Notes: generated by a model from the letters alone, not told the origin. DNA of 64,000 nt from Clostridium caldaquaticum (GCF_023806125.1 NZ_JAMSKT010000007.1:1-64000), one strand, 5' to 3'. Numbered from the stretch's first letter, positions 23,681 to 31,737 are shown. Numbers and translations are program-made.

Positions 23681-25039
23681 ATGATGCCTATAAGAATAAT
23701 AGACAGAAGTTTTAATTTAATTGGAGAAATAGACAATTATACTAGCTTAATTTTTACTAGAAAATATTCTAACTATGGCGATTTTGAAATACATATAGGT
23801 GCTGATGTTCTTAATGCAGATAAACTACAAAAAGGCAATATTATTGTTTTGGGCGGTAATGGTAGAAAATCAGGCATTATACTTCATAGAGAAATAAACC
23901 AAAATGAGAATGGAGAAGAATTTTTAATTAAAGGATATACTTTAGGTTCGATTTTAAACAGGCGAATAACTATACCACCTGTAAATCAAGCTTATGATAC
24001 TATTAACTCTTTTGGAGAAACAGCTATAAAACATTATGTTGATGTTAATTGCGTTAATCCGATTGATGTCAAACGTAAGATTTCAAATTTAATTATTGCA
24101 GAAGATAAAGGTAGAGGAAAACAGGTATCATATAGCAGTAGACTAAAACAACTAGATGAAGAAGTAAGTAAAATATGTGAATTAAGCGGACTTGGTTATG
24201 AAATATATTTAGATTTTAATAATTTCAAATTTGTATTTGATATTCTTCAAGGAAGAGATTTAACAGTTAATCAAAATATTTTACCACCAGTTATATTTTC
24301 TATAGATTTTGACAATATACAAAATCAAGAATATACAGATAGTGATATAGGGTATAAAAATTATGGTTATGTAGGTGGTCAAGGTGAAGGTGAAGAAAGA
24401 AATATTATTGAAGTTGGTGATGAAATAACTGGTTTTGATAGAATTGAAACATTCATAGATGCTAGAGATATAAACGAAAATGAAGATTTAGCTCAAAGAG
24501 GTATTCAAAAACTATTAGAATTTAAAAATATACAGAGCTTTACTTCAGAAATTATAAACAATGTATTTGAATATGAAAAAGACTGGAATTTAGGAGACAT
24601 AGTAACCTGCCAAAATAGAAAATGGGGTATTACTATGGACACTAGAATAACAGAAGTTAAAGAAATATACGAAAATACAGGTTTAAAACTTGAGGTAACA
24701 TTTGGAAATAGCATACCTACGTTAACAGATAAAATAAAAAAGGTAATTGACAATCCTGTTATAGAAACACCTAGCGAAACTAAATATGATGAAAGATATT
24801 ATACTAAAACAGAAGTTGATAAAAAAATAGAACAGACTATAGGAACATCAACTTTTATTTATACACAAATTGCTCCAATATCAGTTTGGAACATAAATCA
24901 TAATTTAAACAAAAGGCCTAGTGTAACAATAATTGATAGTTCTGGGAATACAGTTATTGGAGATGTGCAATATATTGATGAAAATAACGTGAAAATTACT
25001 TTTTCGTCAGCTTTTGCAGGTAATGCCTATCTAAATTAA
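23681..25039 (+). CDS. ReqiPepy6 gp37-like tail protein
   Basis: 452 residues from ATG at 23681 (AAGGGTGAT upstream). The family signature is present: RIIDRSFNLIGEIDNYTSLI, FTRKYSNYGDFEIHIGADVL, GYTLGSILNRRITIPP, NLIIAEDKGRGKQVSYSSRL and FDILQGRDLTVNQN. These proteins take the place of the tail-associated hub (Tal). A C-terminal extension of ~65 residues, with WNINHNLNKRPSVTIIDSSG and ITFSSAFAGNAYLN, is a small beta domain found on fibre proteins, so it may anchor the fibre. The region before it (TKTEVDKKIEQTIG) is a short coiled coil. Confidence 0.88.
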   Translation: MMPIRIIDRSFNLIGEIDNYTSLIFTRKYSNYGDFEIHIGADVLNADKLQKGNIIVLGGNGRKSGIILHREINQNENGEEFLIKGYTLGSILNRRITIPPVNQAYDTINSFGETAIKHYVDVNCVNPIDVKRKISNLIIAEDKGRGKQVSYSSRLKQLDEEVSKICELSGLGYEIYLDFNNFKFVFDILQGRDLTVNQNILPPVIFSIDFDNIQNQEYTDSDIGYKNYGYVGGQGEGEERNIIEVGDEITGFDRIETFIDARDINENEDLAQRGIQKLLEFKNIQSFTSEIINNVFEYEKDWNLGDIVTCQNRKWGITMDTRITEVKEIYENTGLKLEVTFGNSIPTLTDKIKKVIDNPVIETPSETKYDERYYTKTEVDKKIEQTIGTSTFIYTQIAPISVWNINHNLNKRPSVTIIDSSGNTVIGDVQYIDENNVKITFSSAFAGNAYLN

Positions 25040-25059
25040 ATAAAAGTGAGGTTATGAGA

Positions 25060-27528
25060 GTGAAATGGTTAAGTAATTTAGATTTAAATAAAAATGAGCT
25101 TCAAAATGCAAGAGTACAAAATTTATCAGTAGCACCTAGTAGTCCTGTAACTGGACAAATATATTATAATACAACAGATAATAAATATTACGGGTATAAT
25201 GGTACGTCATGGGTAGACTTGAGTTTAGTCGTAACAAATTCTTTAACAAATGGGAATATAAAAATAAATGGTACTGAAACAACTGTATATACACATCCTG
25301 GAAGTGGAACAAACCCTCACGGCACAACAAAAGCAGATGTTGGACTTGGCAATGTAGATAATACAGCAGATGTAAATAAAAACGTATTATCTGCAACGAA
25401 ATTAACTACTTCAAGAACAATAGCAGCTTCTGGTGATGTTACTGGTACAGCTACATCTTTTGATGGCTCTGCTAATATAACAATACCTATGACACTTGCA
25501 AACAGTGGAGTAACTGCAGGTACGTATAAATCTGTAACGGTAGATGCCAAAGGTAGAGTAACAGCAGGTACAAACCCCACTACTTTATCAGGTTATGGTA
25601 TAACAGACGCTGTAAAAAATAATGGTAACTCTCCGTCAATTCAATCTGGTTTAGAAGCTTCAAGACCATCAGCAACTGGTAGCGGGGCAATTTATCTATC
25701 TACAGATACAAAAAAAATATGGAAAGATACAGCTTTAGGTACTTGGACACAAATGGGTGGACAGGATACTATAGATTGGGCGAATGTAACAGGAAAACCT
25801 AGCACATTCACTCCACCAGTAGCAAGTGCTGATACACTTGGAGGTATCAAAGTAGGAGCTAATTTAACTATAGACGCAAATGGTGTTTTAAATGCAAATG
25901 ACAATCCAACATCATATATTATTAAACAGGAAAAGTTTACAGCAACAGAGGGGCAAACGGTTTTTAATTTAACACAAGGAAGTTATAGGCAAGGACTAGG
26001 GGCTTTGTCTATTTTTGTTTATGGAACAAAATTGAGTTCTGATTCATTTACTGAAACATCTACTACAAGTTTCACTTTAAAAACAGGACTTAACGCAGGA
26101 GATACAGTTATTGCTGAATATATACAGCTTATAAATGTAACACCATATCCTATACATGCCAGTGAACACTTAACTGGAGGCACTGACCCAATACCATTAG
26201 TTACAACATCATCAAATGGTTTGATGTCTGCTTCAGATAAATCAAAACTAGATTCTGCAACTAATTCAAATTCAGCAAATGCATTAGTACAAAGAGATGC
26301 TTCTGGTAATTTTTCAGCAGGTACTATAACAGCGAGTTTATCTGGAAATGCTTCAACTGCTACGAAACTTCAAACGTCAAGGTCTATTTCAATTACAGGA
26401 GATGCAACAGGTTCTGCAAGTTTTGACGGCTCAGCAAATGCAAGCATTGCATTAACGCTTGCAAATAGCGGAGTAACAGCAGGTACGTACACAAAAGTAA
26501 CAGTTGACGCCAAAGGTAGAGCAACTGCAGGAACTACTTTAACTGCAAGCGATATACCTTCGCTTACAGCTTCAAAAATTTCTGATTTTGATACACAGGT
26601 AAGAACGTCAAGACTTGACCAGATGGCAGTTCCGACAGCTGATATATCAATGAATAGTAAAAAAATCACAAATTTAGCTGACCCAGTTAACGGAACAGAT
26701 GCAGTTAACAAAAATTATGTTGATGCTGCAAGAGCAGGGTTAAGTGTTAAAGACCCTGTAAGAGTTGCAACGACAGCTAATATTACGCTAAGTGGTACTC
26801 AAACAATAGATGGCGTGGCCGTAGTTGCAGGTGATAGAGTTTTAGTCAAAAATCAAACAACAGCAAGTCAGAATGGTATATATGTAGTTGCTTCTGGGGC
26901 TTGGTCGAGGGCATCAGATGCAAATACTTCTTCAGAAGTAAAAGCTGGGCTTTGCGTATGGGTTAATGAGGGTACAACAAACGGAGATAGCCGTTGGGTA
27001 TTAACAACAAATGATACCATAATTCTTGGTACAACTTCATTAACTTTCACAAAAGACTTTCAAGCTTCAGATATAATAGCAGGTGCAGGTCTTACAAAAT
27101 CAGGTAATCAATTAGATGTTGTAGGTACAGCAAATAGAATAATTGTAAATGCGGATAATATTGATATTGCAAGCACTTACGTTGGACAAACATCAATTAC
27201 TACTCTTGGAACAATTACAACAGGAACATGGCAAGGAACTGCAATAGGAGTAGCTTACGGAGGAACAGGAGCTACTACTGCCTCAGGAGCAAGAACAAAT
27301 TTAGGAGCGGTAGGAAAATATGCTGCAAATATTGGAGATGGAACATCTACAACTATAACTGTAACTCATAATTTAAATACTACAGATGTTATTGTTTCAC
27401 TTAGAGAAACTGCAAGTCCTTATAATGGAGTAATAACAGATTGGCAAATGGTAGATGCAAACAATATAAAATTATTATTTGCTACAGCCCCAACAAGTGG
27501 ACAATATAGAGTGGTGGTGACCGGATAA
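25060..27528 (+). CDS. Long tail fibre with repeated modules
   Basis: 822 residues from GTG at 25060, eight bases after GTGAGG (an ATG at 25054 is too close). The N-terminus KWLSNLDLNKNELQNARVQN is a fibre attachment segment. Two related blocks, each with SxxITGDxTGSxSFDGSANx and LANSGVTAGTYxxVTVDAKG, lie around residues 110-175 and 434-495. A VNKNYVDAA plus DGVAVVAGDRVLVKNQTTAS module, common to many tail fibres, follows, then VAYGGTGATTASGARTNLGA. The C-terminus is a beta domain (THNLNTTDVIVSLRE). It binds the host surface. Confidence 0.9.
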   Translation: MKWLSNLDLNKNELQNARVQNLSVAPSSPVTGQIYYNTTDNKYYGYNGTSWVDLSLVVTNSLTNGNIKINGTETTVYTHPGSGTNPHGTTKADVGLGNVDNTADVNKNVLSATKLTTSRTIAASGDVTGTATSFDGSANITIPMTLANSGVTAGTYKSVTVDAKGRVTAGTNPTTLSGYGITDAVKNNGNSPSIQSGLEASRPSATGSGAIYLSTDTKKIWKDTALGTWTQMGGQDTIDWANVTGKPSTFTPPVASADTLGGIKVGANLTIDANGVLNANDNPTSYIIKQEKFTATEGQTVFNLTQGSYRQGLGALSIFVYGTKLSSDSFTETSTTSFTLKTGLNAGDTVIAEYIQLINVTPYPIHASEHLTGGTDPIPLVTTSSNGLMSASDKSKLDSATNSNSANALVQRDASGNFSAGTITASLSGNASTATKLQTSRSISITGDATGSASFDGSANASIALTLANSGVTAGTYTKVTVDAKGRATAGTTLTASDIPSLTASKISDFDTQVRTSRLDQMAVPTADISMNSKKITNLADPVNGTDAVNKNYVDAARAGLSVKDPVRVATTANITLSGTQTIDGVAVVAGDRVLVKNQTTASQNGIYVVASGAWSRASDANTSSEVKAGLCVWVNEGTTNGDSRWVLTTNDTIILGTTSLTFTKDFQASDIIAGAGLTKSGNQLDVVGTANRIIVNADNIDIASTYVGQTSITTLGTITTGTWQGTAIGVAYGGTGATTASGARTNLGAVGKYAANIGDGTSTTITVTHNLNTTDVIVSLRETASPYNGVITDWQMVDANNIKLLFATAPTSGQYRVVVTG
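25391..25577 (+). repeat. Fibre module copy 1
   Basis: Encodes ATKLTTSRTIAASGDVTGTA through TAGTYKSVTVDAKGRVTAGT. It is related to 26359-26540 at protein level and at DNA level in its last third, for example GTAACTGCAGGTACGTA against GTAACAGCAGGTACGTA. Confidence 0.75.
26359..26540 (+). repeat. Fibre module copy 2
   Basis: Encodes ATKLQTSRSISITGDATGSA through TAGTYTKVTVDAKGRATAGT. It matches copy 1 in the SFDGSAN and LANSGVTAGTY blocks. The two copies probably arose by duplication or module exchange. Confidence 0.75.
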
Positions 27529-27740
27529 TGAAATATCTTAATACATTTCAAGATAGAACAGGAAAGAACGTCAGTATTGAAGGACACACTCATACAAAAA
27601 CTCAAATAACCGATATGCCAACAAAATTAAGTCAGTTTGAGAATGATGTAGGATTTACAGTAAACGCTATAAGACAAACTGTAAGCAGTTCATCTCCAAC
27701 ATCTCCGATTAATGGAGATGTATGGATTCAACTAACATAA
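27528..27740 (+). CDS. Small fibre-associated protein
   Basis: 70 residues; the ATG overlaps the fibre stop (TAATG) with GTGGTGACC upstream. MKYLNTFQDRTGKNVSIEGH-THTKTQITDMPTKLSQFEND is typical of fibre coil segments with a HTH-x4-ITD motif. The end PTSPINGDVWIQLT resembles the end of the 23116-23667 protein. It may be an adaptor or chaperone of the fibre or spike. Confidence 0.6.
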   Translation: MKYLNTFQDRTGKNVSIEGHTHTKTQITDMPTKLSQFENDVGFTVNAIRQTVSSSSPTSPINGDVWIQLT

Positions 27741-27753
27741 AGGAGGTTTTAAT

Positions 27754-28533
27754 ATGGGAACAATTAAAAACGCAATTTATAAGGTGCATAATGGTACAGA
27801 CTTTGATACAATTCATTTTCAAACAAAAGCAAGTCAAGTTACGACAAATACTGGAAGTAATGTAGAAACTGTTTTAAGTGATTTAAGCAATTATAAAGTT
27901 GGTAGAACACAGGCAGACATGCAAATTTATGTAAGTTTAACTGGAAGCGATTCAACTGGAGACGGAAGTAGCAGTAATCCATATAGAACTATTCAAAAAG
28001 CAATTGATATTTTACCCAAATACATTTTTCACACAATAACAATTAATCTAGCTGCTGGAGATTATGCCGAAACAATTGGCATAAATGGTTTTGTAGGAAG
28101 AGGTGAAATTAGATTAATTGGTGCTGATATAAGTGGAGACACTCATCAAACTACTTCAATAAGTATTGCTAATTGTGCATGTCCTATTTTTGTAACAGGA
28201 ATAAGATGTACACGAATAAGTTCTGCTACGTTTGCTGTTGATTATTGTCAATATGTAAAATTCAGTCAATGTAAATCTATTAATAGCTCAGACCAGTCAG
28301 CATTTAGATTTTTTGCTTCAAAAGGTGCTGTTGAAAACTGTGAAGTTAGAAACAGACAATATGCTTTACTTGCATTAAGAAGCGAAGTGTATTCTGCAGA
28401 TTGGTATGCAGCTAGTGGAAGTAATATATATGGTTTATATGTAAGTGAAGCTGGTAAAATTGGAAAATATGGAACTCAACCAACAGGAACAACTGCAAAT
28501 GAAACAGCAATTAAAGGGGGTCAGATAGTATGA
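27754..28533 (+). CDS. Tail spike with right-handed beta-helix
   Basis: 259 residues with AAAGGAGG upstream. A short N-terminal stalk (NAIYKVHNGTDFDTIHFQTK) leads to IYVSLTGSDSTGDGSSSNPY-RTIQKAIDILPK, a beta-helix entry motif. Repeating strands follow (ITINLAAGDYAETIGINGFV, GRGEIRLIGADISGDTHQTT, ISIANCACPIFVTGIRCTRI), which is the pectin-lyase fold used by phage depolymerases. No active-site acid cluster can be confirmed, so it may bind rather than cut a surface glycan. Confidence 0.8.
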   Translation: MGTIKNAIYKVHNGTDFDTIHFQTKASQVTTNTGSNVETVLSDLSNYKVGRTQADMQIYVSLTGSDSTGDGSSSNPYRTIQKAIDILPKYIFHTITINLAAGDYAETIGINGFVGRGEIRLIGADISGDTHQTTSISIANCACPIFVTGIRCTRISSATFAVDYCQYVKFSQCKSINSSDQSAFRFFASKGAVENCEVRNRQYALLALRSEVYSADWYAASGSNIYGLYVSEAGKIGKYGTQPTGTTANETAIKGGQIV

Positions 28534-28790
28534 TGAAAAAACTATTTTTTGATAATGAAGTTTTAGAAGCTGAAAAAATTATAAAATACGAAAATAAAAT
28601 AATTGGTTACATAGGAGATAATGAAGTTTTTTCTTTTAAAGGTATAACTGATTTTTCTGTTTTCACATTAGAAGAAGGACAAGAATTTGATATAAATAAA
28701 ACAGAAGAATTAGAAATATTAAAAAAAGAAAATGTTGAAATTAAACTTGCTATTGCAGAAATGTATGAAACTATATTAGGAGGTATATAA
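28533..28790 (+). CDS. Small tail-region protein
   Basis: 85 residues from ATG at 28533 (AAAGGGGGTC upstream). Strand pairs MKKLFFDNEVLEAEKIIKYE and NKIIGYIGDNEVFSFKGITD lead to a C-terminal helix (TEELEILKKENVEIKLAIAE-MYETIL). The IAEMYE-like tail occurs in small proteins that precede XkdX/CD1375-type genes. It overlaps the spike stop by one base and the next start by one. Confidence 0.65.
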   Translation: MKKLFFDNEVLEAEKIIKYENKIIGYIGDNEVFSFKGITDFSVFTLEEGQEFDINKTEELEILKKENVEIKLAIAEMYETILGGI

Positions 28791-28921
28791 TGATTAAAAT
28801 TTATGCTGACCTTGTAGAACAAGGTTTAAGAGCTTTAGAAGAAAATGATGGTGGTATTCCAATAGTGCCTATAAATCTTAGAGATAGAGTTAGAACTGAA
28901 TTGGAGAGTAGAAAACTTTAA
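28790..28921 (+). CDS. CD1375-like short phage protein
   Basis: 43 residues; the ATG overlaps the previous TAA with AGGAGG upstream. MIKIYADLVEQGLRALEEND is the start shared by CD1375-type short tail-region proteins (MVKxYxxLIKxGLxTL-E), ending in RDRVRTELESRKL, another shared feature. Its job is unknown. It lies just before the lysis cassette. Confidence 0.7.
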   Translation: MIKIYADLVEQGLRALEENDGGIPIVPINLRDRVRTELESRKL

Positions 28922-28936
28922 GAAGGCAGGTGCAAA

Positions 28937-29143
28937 ATGGCTGACGAATTAATTATACAAGATTTAAGAGATAGACTTATTAAAATAGAAACTTTACTCG
29001 AGCAAAAATTTGTAATTACAGATATAAAGACCAAAGAACTCGAAGAAAGAATTAAAAAACTTGAAGAAAATCAAACGTGGCTATGGCGAGCTGTAGTAGG
29101 TGCAGTAATTACAGGGGCTATAGCTTTTTTAATTGGTAAATAG
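28937..29143 (+). CDS. xhlA: XhlA-like haemolysin/holin-associated protein
   Basis: 68 residues with AAGGCAGG upstream. The first 45 residues are a coiled coil (LIIQDLRDRLIKIETLLEQK, then IKTKELEERIKKLEENQTWL), followed by one C-terminal membrane segment (WRAVVGAVITGAIAFLIGK). This is the XhlA pattern of PBSX. In Bacillus PBSX, XhlA works with the holin XhlB and amidase XlyA. Here it precedes the amidase and holin in the same operon. Confidence 0.9.
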   Translation: MADELIIQDLRDRLIKIETLLEQKFVITDIKTKELEERIKKLEENQTWLWRAVVGAVITGAIAFLIGK

Positions 29144-29155
29144 GAGGTGCTAATA

Positions 29156-29908
29156 TTGTTTGAGGTTATAACTATTGACGAGCTTTTAAAAAGACTAGAT
29201 AAATATAATCATAAAGAGCTTCACGTACATCATACTTGGAAACCAAGCCATAAAGATTTCAATGGTTCAAATGGTGTTAAGCTTCAGCAAAGCATGAGAG
29301 ATTATCATGTAAATACTCTGAAATGGAATGATATAGGACAACATGTTACATTACTTTTAGATGGTACTTTTGTTACCGGCAGAGATTTTGCAAAAACTCC
29401 TGCCAGTATATCAGGCTATAATACAGGTGCTTTTGCTTGTGAAATGCTGGGGAATTTTGATTCTGGAAATGATGTTTTAAAAGGGGCTCAAAAAGAAAGC
29501 ATAATAAAACTTGCAAGATATTTTTATGATAAAGGCAGGTATATAAGATTTCACAGAGAAAACGCTCCAAAGACCTGCCCAGGTACTTCAATAGATAAAA
29601 ATGCTTTTATGAATGAAGTAAAAAATTTAAATGTAAATCAAATTAATGTCAAGGAGGAAGTAAAGGTGAAAAATTTAGTCGTATATGGAAATAGCATTGA
29701 TAAAAGGGCAGCAGAATATCTGGCTGATTATTTAGGTTGTGCAACTTTAGACGGCAACATTGCTTATGATTATAGCAACGTAGAGAATGTATATTGTGTA
29801 GGTGGTGCTCCAAGTTTACCATGGACAAGTTACGCAAAGAAAATTATTACTGGTAAAGATAGATATGACACTATAATTCAAGTATTAAAGTTTATTGGGA
29901 GGGTGTAA
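29156..29908 (+). CDS. Endolysin: N-acetylmuramoyl-L-alanine amidase
   Basis: 250 residues from TTG at 29156, because the alternative GTG at 29147 is inside GGAGGTG. The Amidase_2 domain (~1-150) has a zinc site in ELHVHHTWKP (His 23/25/26), RFHRENAPKTCPG (His 133 and Cys 141) and QHVTLLLDGTFVTGRD. It cuts between MurNAc and L-Ala. A linker with KEEVKVKNLVVYGNSIDKRA begins a ~80-residue C-terminal wall-binding domain of the clostridial type, ending ITGKDRYDTIIQVLKFIG. An internal ribosome-binding site and GTG precede that domain (see separate entry). Confidence 0.92.
   Translation: MFEVITIDELLKRLDKYNHKELHVHHTWKPSHKDFNGSNGVKLQQSMRDYHVNTLKWNDIGQHVTLLLDGTFVTGRDFAKTPASISGYNTGAFACEMLGNFDSGNDVLKGAQKESIIKLARYFYDKGRYIRFHRENAPKTCPGTSIDKNAFMNEVKNLNVNQINVKEEVKVKNLVVYGNSIDKRAAEYLADYLGCATLDGNIAYDYSNVENVYCVGGAPSLPWTSYAKKIITGKDRYDTIIQVLKFIGRV
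29651..29668 (+). promoter_or_regulatory. Internal ribosome-binding site and GTG start in the endolysin
   Basis: AAGGAGG at 29651-29657 is a perfect Shine-Dalgarno, and GTG at 29666-29668 lies eight bases later in the endolysin frame (Val 171). A product from here would be about 80 residues and hold only the wall-binding domain. Clostridial phage endolysins such as CTP1L and CD27L are known to make such a second product. Confidence 0.75.
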
Positions 29909-29909
29909 A

Positions 29910-30101
29910 ATGGATATAAAATCAAGGTTGAGAAACAAAACCTTTTTAGTATCGCTGTTTTCTGCGGTACTTTTATTATGTCAGCAGTTAGGTGTTAATA
30001 TATTTCCGGATAATGCTGCAGATATATTTAATACAATTCTAGTGATACTTACAATATTAGGTGTTGTAATAGATCCAACTACTCCAGGAATAAGTGATTA
30101 A
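29910..30101 (+). CDS. Holin, phi LC3 family
   Basis: 63 residues from ATG at 29910 (GGGAGGGTG upstream). MDIKSRLRNKTFLVSLFSAV, LLLCQQLGVNI and FNTILVILTILGVVIDPTTP-GISD show two membrane segments and the family end VVIDPTTxGxSD. It forms the membrane hole that lets the endolysin reach the wall and sets lysis time. It starts two bases after the endolysin stop. A strong terminator follows, so it is the last gene of the phage late operon. Confidence 0.92.
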   Translation: MDIKSRLRNKTFLVSLFSAVLLLCQQLGVNIFPDNAADIFNTILVILTILGVVIDPTTPGISD

Positions 30102-30104
30102 TTT

Positions 30105-30137
30105 ACCCCGGGGAAATTCCCCGGGTTTTTTATTTTT
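30105..30137 (+). terminator. Strong terminator of the phage late operon
   Basis: CCCGGGGAA (30107-30115) pairs perfectly with TTCCCCGGG (30117-30125) around a single base, followed by TTTTTTATTTTTTT. This is the most GC-rich hairpin in the window. It ends late transcription after the holin and insulates the next module. Confidence 0.95.
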
Positions 30138-30253
30138 TTGAGAGGATTTTTTATAATTTTGTAGAAATATAAAAAATAAATTTTATTAAAAACATGCATT
30201 AAATTAACCTAACAGGTAAATAATCATTAAAAGAAAGGGATATTTATTATATA

Positions 30254-30379
30254 ATGTTAATAGGATATGTAAACAACGAAGTAGAAAAGATATGTAATGA
30301 TAGCTATCTCCCATATACAGTTTATAATAATGAAATACCAAAATTTAAAATTAGTAGTAATACTGATAATAATAAATAA
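30254..30379 (+). pseudogene. Possible remnant of a small toxin-like gene
   Basis: A 41-codon frame starts MLIGYVNNEVEKICNDSYLP and ends at a TAA after IPKFKISSNTDNNK. The start faintly resembles HigB/RelE-type toxins (I-x-Y-x-N-x-x-V-E-K-I-C). No good ribosome-binding site precedes it. After the stop, another frame reads NNVKKLKVDKIEFDDNCF up to a stop before the next terminator, so this looks like a decayed gene. The rest of the 550-base stretch 30102-30655 has two terminators and a repeat array. Confidence 0.3.
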
Positions 30380-30447
30380 TTCTAATAATGTTAAAAAATT
30401 AAAAGTAGATAAAATAGAATTTGATGATAATTGTTTTTAAATTTATT

Positions 30448-30481
30448 AAAAAAGGTAACCTCAATCGAGGTTACCTTTTTA
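30448..30481. terminator. Bidirectional terminator
   Basis: GGTAACCTC pairs with GAGGTTACC around AATC, with AAAAAA before and TTTTTT after. The symmetry lets it work in both directions. It separates the phage late region from the partition module. Confidence 0.85.
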
Positions 30482-30547
30482 TCTTCTATAATACTTCTCT
30501 CTAAGCTCATCTTGCTCATTTTAATTTTCTATTACATAATTTTTATT

Positions 30548-30634
30548 TAATTTTTAAGCACATTTTACATAATCTTATCATATTATAAATTATAATAAGT
30601 AATTTTTAATTAATTTTTAATTAATTTTTAAGCA
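30548..30634 (+). repeat. 11-bp repeat array upstream of parM (centromere candidate)
   Basis: TAATTTTTAAT occurs at 30600 and 30611, and TAATTTTTAA at 30622, in exact 11-bp register; a fourth TAATTTTTAA lies at 30548. Copies one and four share a longer match (TTAATTTTTAAGCA). The 11-bp spacing equals about one helical turn. Type II partition centromeres lie upstream of parM, and that of R1 has 11-bp repeats. Confidence 0.5.
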
Positions 30635-30655
30635 ATTTTGATGTAAGGAGGTTAT

Positions 30656-31540
30656 ATGATATTAGGCATTGATGTAGGTTATTCTATGACGAAAACATGT
30701 TCTAGCAAAGGAATTGACATATTCATGAGTACAGTAGAAGAAGGTGTAAATGATATTAACAAAGCTATTGTAATTGAATATGAAGGCATTGAATATACAA
30801 TAGGAGAAAAAACAGGAGCTTTTTCTACAGATATAAATAAAATCAATGATTTAACCTTTAAATTATGTTTGTTTACTGCTATTTCTAGAGCTATGAAAAA
30901 TAATCTAGTAGATGAAATAAATCTTGTTACTGGGTTGCCTATTGAATATTATAAAACACAAAAACAGGAACTTGTAGAAAGTTTAAAAGGTGTCAGAGCA
31001 ACTGTTATTTATAATGGTGAGCCTAAAAGATTTACTATAACTAACTGTTTAGTTTTTCCTCAGAGTGCTGGATTATTTGTGTTAAATCCTTCTGAATTTG
31101 TAGGTGATAATATTATAGTTGATATAGGAGGTTTAACTGTTGATGTTAGTTACTTTAATGATATGAAACTGTTAAAAAGCAGAACTTATGAATTAGGAAT
31201 ATTAAAATTATACGATAAGATAATACAAATTATAAAATCTATATATGGTGTATCTTACGATATTTTAAAAGCTGAAAGTATTATATATACAGGTAACATT
31301 ATAAAAGATGGTAATACAATTAATGTTAAGGAATTAGTCGATGAAATACTTAAAAAACACACAGAAAATATTTTACGAAATATTAAAAACGGGCTTAGTG
31401 AATATGACACAAGCAAAAGGATATTTATAGGAGGTGGAAGTTATATATTAAAAGATTATCTTCCTGTAAAGATAAAACAAGAAGATATTTATGCTAATGC
31501 AAAAGCATTTTATTTAATAGGAGTGGATAAATTTGAGTAG
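30656..31540 (+). CDS. parM: ParM-type actin-like ATPase
   Basis: 294 residues with AAGGAGGTTAT upstream. Actin-fold motifs are present: phosphate-1 MILGIDVGYSMTKTCSSKG at residues 1-19, phosphate-2 NIIVDIGGLTVDVSYF, and the adenosine loop RIFIGGGSYILKDYL. The connecting part YTIGEKTGAFSTDINK and LVTGLPIEYYKTQKQELVES-LKG are typical of the ParM/StbA/Alp group. It polymerises into filaments that push DNA copies apart, with a small DNA-binding partner attaching filament ends to a centromere. The next gene supplies such a partner, and repeats precede parM. It is plasmid-like, and unusual in an integrated phage. Confidence 0.88.
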   Translation: MILGIDVGYSMTKTCSSKGIDIFMSTVEEGVNDINKAIVIEYEGIEYTIGEKTGAFSTDINKINDLTFKLCLFTAISRAMKNNLVDEINLVTGLPIEYYKTQKQELVESLKGVRATVIYNGEPKRFTITNCLVFPQSAGLFVLNPSEFVGDNIIVDIGGLTVDVSYFNDMKLLKSRTYELGILKLYDKIIQIIKSIYGVSYDILKAESIIYTGNIIKDGNTINVKELVDEILKKHTENILRNIKNGLSEYDTSKRIFIGGGSYILKDYLPVKIKQEDIYANAKAFYLIGVDKFE

Positions 31541-31736
31541 AAAAACTATAAGTATGGATAATAAAGTAATAGAAAAAGGTGAAAAAAGAGCTGAACAATT
31601 AGGAATGACTTTCAGCGGTTATTTAACTTATTTAATAAATAAAGATTGTGGTGAAATAGCGGCTACGTTAGAATCTGTAAAAAAAACTAAAGATAACAAA
31701 ATAAGAAATGCTATAGATAATATTCTTGGGGACTAA
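31533..31736 (+). CDS. Ribbon-helix-helix protein, ParR-like
   Basis: 67 residues from TTG at 31533, which overlaps the parM stop; ribosome-binding site AGGAGTGGAT. RKTISMDNKVIEKGEKRAEQ then LGMTFSGYLTYLINKDC has the beta-strand plus two helices of CopG/Arc-type proteins. The C-terminal tail (ESVKKTKDNKIRNAIDNILG) is basic and may contact ParM, as in ParR. ParR proteins bind the centromere, cap ParM filaments, and repress the par promoter. Assigned from position and fold; ParR itself varies greatly. Confidence 0.75.
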   Translation: MSRKTISMDNKVIEKGEKRAEQLGMTFSGYLTYLINKDCGEIAATLESVKKTKDNKIRNAIDNILGD

Positions 31737-31737
31737 G

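Noticed and set aside
25136..27605. Several minus-strand open frames of 60-113 codons inside the fibre gene
   Set aside because: They mirror the Thr/Ala/Gly-rich repeats of the plus-strand gene, have no ribosome-binding sites, and their products are low-complexity Val/Pro/Ser.
29895..29909. Earlier in-frame start for the holin
   Set aside because: It overlaps the endolysin end and the ribosome-binding site GGGAGGGTG; the ATG at 29910 is properly spaced.
30439..30520. Minus-strand frame starting MSKMSLERSIIEDKK
   Set aside because: It has no ribosome-binding site and reads straight through a perfect terminator hairpin. A second frame ending in DELREKYYRR is stopped just upstream, so at most it is debris.
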